8,190 nt of DNA from Verrucomicrobiales bacterium (GTDB lineage Bacteria > Verrucomicrobiota > Verrucomicrobiia > Limisphaerales > Palsa-1400). Positions within the stretch are counted from its first letter, which is position 1; each line of letters begins with the position of its first letter. Made by a program: the position numbers and the translations under genes. The stretch lies in the NCBI GenBank assembly GCA_028293405.1, contig JAQGOW010000107.1, positions 1 through 8,190 on the forward strand, written 5' to 3'. Below, in pieces: positions 1-4,876 of this stretch. The notes below the pieces were generated by a model that worked only from the letters and a program-made list of their open reading frames with translations, had not been told where the DNA came from and made no database searches.

Positions 1-741
1 GTCGTCATCGCCATTATCGCAATCCTCGCTTCGATGCTGTTACCCGCACTCAGCCGAGCAAAGCTCCGCGCACTAACCGCGAACTGCCTCAGCAACAAGC
101 GACAACTACAAGTGGCTTCCGCGATGTACTCGGGTGATTATAAGGAATACCTCGTGCCGAATGCCCCAGCGGGTCCAAGCGCCAATACCTGGTGCGGCGG
201 TGGCACCGAAGATTGGCAATTTGCAGCGTGGAATATTCGGGCCGATTGGTATCGTACCAATCTGCTCGGTGCGTATGTTGCCAACAACGTCAATGTGTAT
301 CGATGCCCCGGGGATAATCTCCCGTCGAAAAATGGAATTCGCATTCGAAGTGTTTCGATGAATAGCCAGATGGGCGACGACGTTCGTGGACAGTTGGTCA
401 ATTTCAATCCCGGCTGGCGAACATATGCCAAGACGAGTGACTTGATCTGCCCGACTCCCGTCAATGCTTTCATTTTCTGTGATGAAACCATGTACACAAT
501 GAATGATGGTTATTTGCAAATGGGGTTGCTGACACCCGGTTACTTCCCCGATGCTCCGGCTGCGTACCATGGGGGTGTCAATTGCTTTACCTTCGGCGAC
601 GGACACGGTGAGGCGCATAAATGGATCGGCCCAACTTTGCCTAATGTCCCATATAAGACTGGCACAACAGGCGCACCTCCAAAAAATAACCCGGATCCTG
701 ATTGGCTTTGGTTGACCAATCACGCCGCCTGTCAGAGCTGA
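1..741 (+). CDS. Prepilin-like H-X9-DG protein, 5' end missing
   Basis: The open frame enters from the left edge (codon 1 is GTC) and ends at TGA 739-741, giving 246 residues. It starts inside a hydrophobic stretch ([17 protein letters not shown]) followed by [19 protein letters not shown]. This is the usual N-terminal helix of type IV pilin/type II secretion pseudopilins; the GFTLIE-type cleavage site would lie just off the window. Further on, YRCPGD (residues ~100) and H190-x9-D200-G201 near the C-terminus match the H-X9-DG prepilin-associated family, which is expanded to many paralogues in Verrucomicrobiota, Planctomycetota and Lentisphaerota. The role is inferred to be a surface or periplasmic pseudopilin-like protein; the exact function of these paralogues is unknown. 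The gene is followed by a strong intrinsic terminator, so it ends its transcription unit. The first ATG in the window (34) is internal to the helix and is not the real start. Confidence 0.88.
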   Translation, partial: VVIAIIAILASMLLPALSRAKLRALTANCLSNKRQLQVASAMYSGDYKEYLVPNAPAGPSANTWCGGGTEDWQFAAWNIRADWYRTNLLGAYVANNVNVYRCPGDNLPSKNGIRIRSVSMNSQMGDDVRGQLVNFNPGWRTYAKTSDLICPTPVNAFIFCDETMYTMNDGYLQMGLLTPGYFPDAPAAYHGGVNCFTFGDGHGEAHKWIGPTLPNVPYKTGTTGAPPKNNPDPDWLWLTNHAACQS

Positions 742-769
742 CTTAAACTGAATACTCGAATTTCAGCAA

Positions 770-803
770 TCCGGCGATGTTGTTTCATCGCCGGACTTTT
801 TTT
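770..803 (+). terminator. Rho-independent terminator
   Basis: A perfect 10-bp stem (TCCGGCGATG at 770-779 with CATCGCCGGA at 786-795) closes a 6-nt loop. It is followed by C and then seven T residues (797-803). It lies 28 bp after the stop of the H-X9-DG gene and on its strand. It should end that transcript and separate it from the secreted-protein gene at 869. Confidence 0.92.
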
Positions 804-868
804 GCGGAAATTCGGCTGCGCAAAATTCCATGGTTGCCGCTTGCTGCTGAAACCCATATTCAATACCC

Positions 869-1768
869 ATGATCAAGAGTCTTGTTTCAGCGATTTGCAA
901 CGCTACCTCATCTCGAAAAGCCGTTGCGTGTTCGTTGTCCTGCCTGTTCGCGATCACGGTGTCCGTCACCAACACAAACGCTGCAAAACCTTCCAAGAAA
1001 CAGCTAGCCTTTAACAGTTCAACCAATGTTGACGTGACGGTCGTTACCGGCCCGTTCAAATACCTCGGCCATTCGCCCGAAACCGGCATTCGAAAAGTGG
1101 AAGAAGGCATCGCTTGGGACGGGACGAATCACTACCTCATTTTCCGCCGCAGCATCGTCAAGGTGGACAAAACCTGGACGAACGTCGTTGCCAGCAACGA
1201 AACGCCCCTTAATGGCTTGACCGGTTTCGATCACCTCGGCGCTGGCGAATATTACAACGGCAAAGTCTACGTCGCCGTCGAGGCCTATCACGGCTGCGGC
1301 CACGTCACCAACCAAAGCATTTTCATCTTCGACGCCAACACCCTTGATCGTAAATCCGTCACCTCCGTCTCCAATTTCACCAGCGAAGTTTCCGCCATCA
1401 CCATCATCACCAACATGGGACCGCACGGCGTCGTTTTCGTCAGCAACTTCTGCGACGAATCCAACCTCTACAAATTCGACCTCTCCAACCTTTCTTTCCT
1501 CGGCACCCTTCCGTTGGACCAGCCCATACCCAACCTGCAAGGCGTAGCCTACCGCGAAGGCCTGATCTACGCTGCCAACGACGTCGGTCCCAACGGCGAT
1601 ATATTCGACATCAATCCAATCACCGGCCACACCCGCAAGCGCGCGTTCGTGAGATACCCGCACGGCAAAGAAGTCGAAGGCTGCCTCTTCAACGGCAAAA
1701 CCCTCGAAGTCATGGTCGCCAGCCATACCAACAACTGGAACCACGTGTATTACTTTTCGCCGGAGTAG
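869..1768 (+). CDS. Secreted propeller-like protein of unknown function
   Basis: A 299-aa frame from ATG 869 to TAG 1766-1768. The N-terminus has basic residues (K3, R16, K17), then a hydrophobic stretch at about 19-33 and a likely signal peptidase I site after A38 (TNA/AK), so export is predicted. The mature part is rich in short beta-strand patterns spaced like propeller blades: GIAWDGTNHYLIF (80-92), GEYYNGKVYVAVE (126-138), GVVFVSNFCDESNLYKFD (187-204), GVAYREGLIYAAND (225-238) and EGCLFNGKTLEVMVAS (270-285). No catalytic motif or named family is recognised, so 'propeller-like' is inference from these repeats. Codons end mostly in C, as expected of a real gene here. No Shine-Dalgarno sequence is visible upstream and there is no earlier in-frame ATG close by. 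The terminator at 770-803 isolates it from the gene upstream; its own promoter could not be placed. Confidence 0.8.
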   Translation: MIKSLVSAICNATSSRKAVACSLSCLFAITVSVTNTNAAKPSKKQLAFNSSTNVDVTVVTGPFKYLGHSPETGIRKVEEGIAWDGTNHYLIFRRSIVKVDKTWTNVVASNETPLNGLTGFDHLGAGEYYNGKVYVAVEAYHGCGHVTNQSIFIFDANTLDRKSVTSVSNFTSEVSAITIITNMGPHGVVFVSNFCDESNLYKFDLSNLSFLGTLPLDQPIPNLQGVAYREGLIYAANDVGPNGDIFDINPITGHTRKRAFVRYPHGKEVEGCLFNGKTLEVMVASHTNNWNHVYYFSPE

Positions 1769-1860
1769 CAGTAGCATAAAGGACCCAACACTCCGTCGTT
1801 CGGTGAGCGCAAGATTTGTAATACCTTTTCCGTGCATTTGACTGGACGCGAAGTTTTCAT

Positions 1861-3222
1861 GTGGTCAAAGTTTCAGCGGTGCAAACAAAATCCTCGGGCC
1901 GGGTGCTAAAATTCGCGATCATCCTGCCGTTTCTATTTTTCGCGACAGTCCAACTTCATGCTACGACGTACTTCGTCAACGTTAACCCGAGTAGTTTTTC
2001 GCCGAGCACGGCAAACATTGCTGTGGGCGATTCCGTTATTTGGCAGAACCAGGACGACACGTTTTCCCATACTGTCACCAGCACAACAGGCTTATGGACG
2101 GCGGGGTATTTGTTGGATTATCAAGACACATTTGGACTGACTTTCAACAGCGCGGGCACGTTTCCCTATTACGATCAGTTCGACAATTTTACCGGCACCG
2201 TTGTTGTCTCCTCCGCCAGCGGCCCGCCGGCCAACGACCTGTGCAGCGGCGCAGTTGCAATGACTGCAGGGACCCCTTACAGCGTGAACACCGCTAACGC
2301 GACGTCGACCAGTGATCCGACATCTTCGTGTGGGACGATCGGCAAAGGCGTGTGGTACACATTCAGTACTTCATCCAGCGGCGCCATAACAATCAGCACC
2401 TGCGGCAGCAGTTTCGATACGATGCTCGCGATTTATACAGGGTCGTGCGGTGCGCTGACTCAGGTCTCTGGCGGATGCAACGACGACAACGGACCGGGCT
2501 GCGTAGCAACAACGGCGAGCCTGACTTTCAACGCCACTGCCGGGGTAACGTACCGTGTGCTGGCTGGTGGGAAGAGCGGCGCGAGTGGTAACTTGAACAT
2601 CGTGGCAACGCTGCCGCCGCCGACAAACGATCAATGCAACGGCGCAATCGCCATGACTGCCGGGACGGTTTATACGATGAACACCGCAACCGCCACTGCC
2701 ACTGGTGATCCTGCGCCATCATGTGGTTCAACCTCGAAAGGAGTTTGGTACAGCTACACCCCCGGCGCGAGCGACACTGTCACAATAAGCACCTGCGGGA
2801 GCGACTTCGATACGATCCTCGCCGCTTACACTGGAACGTGCGGATCACTCGTCGAAGTGGCGGGCGCATGCAACGACGACAACGGCCCGTCCTGCACAGG
2901 CACAGCCGCAAGCATCAACTTTTCCGCCGTCGCAGGCACGACTTACCGAATTTTCGTGGGCGGCTATGCGGCCGGGACCGGTAACCTGCAAATCGTAGCA
3001 ACCGGCGGGGTGGCAGCTAAACCGATTCAAATCGATCAGCGCACATACACGCTCGGGCAATTCCAACAGGGTTTTAGCAGCGATCCCGGAAACTTCCTCG
3101 TGCAATCCAGCTCTAACCTGGTGCAATGGTCGACGGTGACCAACATCACGAGCACCGGGCATGCGATCGCCATTGATACTCCCGGTGCCCCCGCGCGCTT
3201 TTACCGCGTTAAAACGCCTTAA
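1861..3222 (+). CDS. Secreted cupredoxin-like / twin six-Cys repeat protein
   Basis: A 453-aa protein from GTG 1861 to TAA 3220-3222. The frame is closed by a stop at 1819, and GTG 1861 is the first plausible start; GTG 1879 is an alternative that keeps the signal peptide. Residues 15-34 form a signal peptide, probably cut after A34. Residues 35-118 resemble a plastocyanin-type cupredoxin (NIAVGDSVIWQNQD, H70, FPYY..FTGTVVV), but the usual C-terminal Cys/His/Met ligands appear replaced by D105, D108 and F110. Two tandem modules follow (122-251 and 253-382), each with six cysteines, including STCGSxFDT and GxCNDDNGPxC. They resemble the beta-sandwich PPC-like repeats of secreted bacterial proteins. 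The C-terminus (388-453) is a FLVQSSSNLVQWSTV...RFYRV module common in verrucomicrobial exported proteins. Function is unknown; an extracellular or envelope binding role is inferred. It is 92 bp downstream of the 869 gene and convergent with the gene at 3628-4812. Confidence 0.85.
   Translation: MVKVSAVQTKSSGRVLKFAIILPFLFFATVQLHATTYFVNVNPSSFSPSTANIAVGDSVIWQNQDDTFSHTVTSTTGLWTAGYLLDYQDTFGLTFNSAGTFPYYDQFDNFTGTVVVSSASGPPANDLCSGAVAMTAGTPYSVNTANATSTSDPTSSCGTIGKGVWYTFSTSSSGAITISTCGSSFDTMLAIYTGSCGALTQVSGGCNDDNGPGCVATTASLTFNATAGVTYRVLAGGKSGASGNLNIVATLPPPTNDQCNGAIAMTAGTVYTMNTATATATGDPAPSCGSTSKGVWYSYTPGASDTVTISTCGSDFDTILAAYTGTCGSLVEVAGACNDDNGPSCTGTAASINFSAVAGTTYRIFVGGYAAGTGNLQIVATGGVAAKPIQIDQRTYTLGQFQQGFSSDPGNFLVQSSSNLVQWSTVTNITSTGHAIAIDTPGAPARFYRVKTP
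2224..3006 (+). repeat. Intragenic tandem duplication, 393-bp period
   Basis: The two central modules of the 1861-3222 gene are a direct duplication, with copy 1 at 2224-2613 and copy 2 at 2617-3006. By hand count about 78 of 130 aligned residues are identical, with no gaps. All six cysteines recur at exactly +131 residues (128/259, 157/288, 181/312, 196/327, 206/337, 214/345). Stretches of DNA identity remain, for example ATGCAACGACGACAACGG in both copies. This shows an old duplication kept under selection at the protein level. Confidence 0.9.
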
Positions 3223-3350
3223 TACCGGATGCCTCGCGCAACCTTGACAAGCAGCTACGTTACAATGTAAGGTTAAGTGCATAAGTCGCATCCTTATAGG
3301 TGCGCTGGTTCGGGTTGTTCTTGAACGCAATATTTAGCGATGAAAGTTGC

Positions 3351-3370
3351 GACCATTAGTGACCATTAGC
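3351..3370. repeat. 10-bp direct duplication
   Basis: GACCATTAGT is followed directly by GACCATTAGC. The two decamers are identical except for the last base. It marks the left edge of the repeat-rich block and has the same 10-bp unit length as the array at 3541-3606. Confidence 0.8.
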
Positions 3371-3373
3371 AGG

Positions 3374-3412
3374 CGGCAGCCCCCATTGGCCGATAATCCG
3401 ATGGGTTTGCCG
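3374..3412. other. Compound hairpin
   Basis: An outer 5-bp stem CGGCA/TGCCG (3374-3378 with 3408-3412) encloses a 3/2 internal loop. Inside it is an 8-bp stem CCCATTGG/CCGATGGG (3382-3389 with 3398-3405, one T-G wobble) closing an 8-nt loop. No T-tract follows on either strand, so it is not a classical terminator. It could act as a 3' RNA-stabilising structure or as part of a palindromic repeat element. Confidence 0.55.
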
Positions 3413-3417
3413 GTGAA

Positions 3418-3502
3418 TGGGACGTTTCTGACCCGTCCCATGGGACGGGTCAAAGTGCAAAAAACACCAATGTTTACGGCCTTTGGGACGGTGGGACGGG
3501 TC
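3418..3502. repeat. Cluster of TGGGACG(GGTC) copies
   Basis: TGGGACG occurs in direct orientation at 3418-3424, 3441-3447, 3484-3490 and 3492-3498. Two of these (3441-3451 and 3492-3502) extend to TGGGACGGGTC. One inverted copy, GACCCGTCCCA, lies at 3430-3440. The inverted copy can pair with several direct ones, so mutually exclusive hairpins are possible (for example 3419-3424 with 3434-3439, or the full palindrome). Four direct copies in 85 bp is far above chance. Confidence 0.75.
3429..3452. repeat. Perfect 24-bp palindrome
   Basis: The half-site TGACCCGTCCCA is followed at once by its exact reverse complement, with no spacer and centred on CCATGG. Lack of a loop makes it better suited to a dimeric protein site or cruciform than to a stable RNA hairpin. 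It sits between convergent genes, where a classical operator is not expected, which fits a dispersed palindromic repeat better. The function is unknown. Confidence 0.85.
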
Positions 3503-3540
3503 TGAAGGGGGTAGGGTTGGGGGTGTCCTCGGACGCATTC

Positions 3541-3606
3541 GACAAAGGTAAGTAACGGTAGGTAACGGTAGGTAGAGATAGATACAGCTAAATACACCTA
3601 AATGCA
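3541..3606. repeat. Degenerate 10-bp tandem array
   Basis: About six units with a strict 10-bp period: AGTAACGGTA, GGTAACGGTA, GGTAGAGATA, GATACAGCTA, AATACACCTA, then a decaying AATGCAGCGC, preceded by GACAAAGGTA. Every good unit has TA at positions 3-4 and 9-10, so TA steps recur near the helical repeat of DNA. It ends about 20 bp from the stop codon of the amidase gene. Copies grow less alike from left to right, as in an ageing minisatellite. Confidence 0.75.
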
Positions 3607-3627
3607 GCGCTATCTCGCGCCGTAGGA

Positions 3628-4812
3628 TTACGGATATGAGAGCCGGTAAAAGAGATTCGGCGAGGCCATGGAATTGGTCAGTTTGTAAGTGTTGCCGACC
3701 TTTGTCGGTGCGGTTGCAACCTTGGTCCAAGTGCCGCCTGCTATTGCCGAGGAAGCATAAAGATTGTAACCGGCCCAATTAGTCGTCCATGAGAAGACCA
3801 TCTTGTTGCTCAGGACAGTGCAACCGACCTCTGGCGCGTCGAGGATGTGGACATAGTGATGAATCGCGCTCGAAGCGTACCAGGTGGTTGCAGAGGTGTT
3901 GAGACACGAAGCCGCATGCGAGGCGATGTGGCCATTACCGGTGTAGAGAGTGACGTGGTCGAGGTTGGCGATGTTCGTGTCGCCGCCCCAGTTCCAGCCG
4001 ATGACATCGCCCGGCTCCATCTCCGCGAGGGAGGACACTTCCTTCGCGTAGCAGCCGCCGATTAGAACGGTGTTGACGAGGCGGCCGGCGCCGGGTTCGC
4101 CGTAAGTCGGCGAGGTGCGGCTGGGAATGTAAATACCGCCGCCCCTCTGGTTCGCTTCACGGCCGATGCAACAAGAGACGAAATGAGCGCAGTCATCGCC
4201 GATGACGTTGGTCGGCACCGGCGTCCCTGCGCCATAGTAAAAGTAAGTCCAGCTTGCCGGCACATTGCCGTTGGTCCAGAAATAGCCGTCACTAGCGATT
4301 AAAGCCGCGTAGTTGTTGGCGTAGGAAATCGCTTTAGCGCGGTCGTATTGGTTCGTCGAACCGGCCGCTTGCACATCGATCTGGATGGCGACTTGCGGCC
4401 CGAAGAAAACGCCGCTCGCGTTATTCAGTTGAAAGACGTTGGAAACGAGCCCGGCTTTTTCCGGCGCGATGAACATCATCTTGAATGTTCCTTGCGCACC
4501 CGGCGCGACCGATGAGCCAGAAAGTCGAGCGGAGATGGTGTAAGTCTTGGTAGTGTTGGTGTGGAGCGGGATTGCGCCGAGCGAATCGGTCCCGATCAAG
4601 TTCAGCGTATAGCTCGAACCGGAAGGCCAGGTCGTTGTGCCGGTGTTTTTGAACGTCCAGCTTTGGACGAAAATCGTCCGAGGCATGACAGCGGTGCCAT
4701 TCGTGATCGCGACTGAAACGAGAGTCGCGTCATCCGCGGCCTCGGCGGACAAAGTGGTGAACAACGCGATGAGCGCGAGGACGATGGCAATTAACGGGCG
4801 GCGGGCGTTCAT
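3628..4812 (-). CDS. Secreted NBR1-Ig-like + Amidase_6-type cysteine hydrolase
   Basis: A 394-aa protein, ATG at 4812, TAA at 3630-3628. Residues 1-25 form a signal peptide (MNARRP, hydrophobic core, AEA/ADD). Residues ~30-147 look like the NBR1 Ig-like (FW-type) domain: FVQSWTFKNTGTTTW with W52 and W62, then VAPGAQGTFKMMFIAPEKAG. Residues ~155-305 match the putative amidase family Amidase_6/NlpC-P60-like: YDRAKAISYANNYA, GDDCAHFVSCCIG with candidate nucleophile C208, MEPGDVIGWNW, and LDHVTLYTG with candidate base H286, then HIASHA. The C-terminus (330-394) is a short module ending LFYRLSYP. Such proteins are predicted to hydrolyse amide bonds in cell-wall or other peptides outside the cytoplasm; the substrate is inferred, not shown. 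It lies 64 bp downstream of hrpB on the same strand. No clear Shine-Dalgarno sequence precedes the ATG. Confidence 0.85.
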   Translation of the reverse strand: MNARRPLIAIVLALIALFTTLSAEAADDATLVSVAITNGTAVMPRTIFVQSWTFKNTGTTTWPSGSSYTLNLIGTDSLGAIPLHTNTTKTYTISARLSGSSVAPGAQGTFKMMFIAPEKAGLVSNVFQLNNASGVFFGPQVAIQIDVQAAGSTNQYDRAKAISYANNYAALIASDGYFWTNGNVPASWTYFYYGAGTPVPTNVIGDDCAHFVSCCIGREANQRGGGIYIPSRTSPTYGEPGAGRLVNTVLIGGCYAKEVSSLAEMEPGDVIGWNWGGDTNIANLDHVTLYTGNGHIASHAASCLNTSATTWYASSAIHHYVHILDAPEVGCTVLSNKMVFSWTTNWAGYNLYASSAIAGGTWTKVATAPTKVGNTYKLTNSMASPNLFYRLSYP

Positions 4813-4876
4813 GGCAGTGTGTCAACTAAGCTACACGTTTCGGCACCGGATTCAAATCCGAAAAGTGCGAATCGGT

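Larger units (their letters stand above)
3223..3627. other. Repeat-rich intergenic region between convergent genes
   Basis: This is the 405 bp between the ends of the plus-strand 453-aa gene and the minus-strand amidase gene. The short frames that cross it do not look like proteins: they are low-complexity translations of the repeats. It holds a 10-bp duplication (3351-3370), a compound hairpin (3374-3412), a 24-bp palindrome with extra half-site copies (3418-3502) and a 10-bp-period array (3541-3606). The first ~125 bp (3223-3350) contain only a weak dyad, AACCTT at 3240-3245 against AAGGTT at 3269-3274, with no T-tract. I see no canonical intrinsic terminator for either flanking gene. Confidence 0.7.

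Noticed and set aside
106..723. Minus-strand 205-codon frame opposite the H-X9-DG gene
   Set aside because: The plus strand carries the prepilin helix and H-X9-DG motif; the antisense frame has no recognisable feature.
834..862. TTGCCG ... TATTCA as promoter of the 869 gene
   Set aside because: Poor match in both boxes, and the implied start would fall at the ATG itself.
1019..1837. Minus-strand 272-codon frame opposite the 869-1768 gene
   Set aside because: Rich in V/D/G/E with no motif or signal, as expected from the antisense of a gene with C-ending codons. The plus-strand frame has a signal peptide and strand repeats.
3244..3266. TTGACA ... TACAAT as a promoter
   Set aside because: The spacer is only 11 bp, too short for a sigma70 promoter, and there is no gene downstream on that strand.
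3350..3610. CRISPR array
   Set aside because: The repeats are 7-24 bp, irregularly spaced or contiguous, with no 25-40 bp repeat/spacer alternation and no cas genes.
3334..3778. Minus-strand frames of 87 and 140 codons across the repeat block
   Set aside because: Their sequences are translations of the decamer array and the GGGACG repeats (for example ISTYRYLPLLT) and one overlaps the end of the hydrolase gene; not credible proteins.
4849..4862. Short hairpin CGGAT-TCAA-ATCCG between hrpB and the hydrolase gene
   Set aside because: The stem is only 5 bp and no T-run follows on the minus strand, so it is not supported as a terminator.
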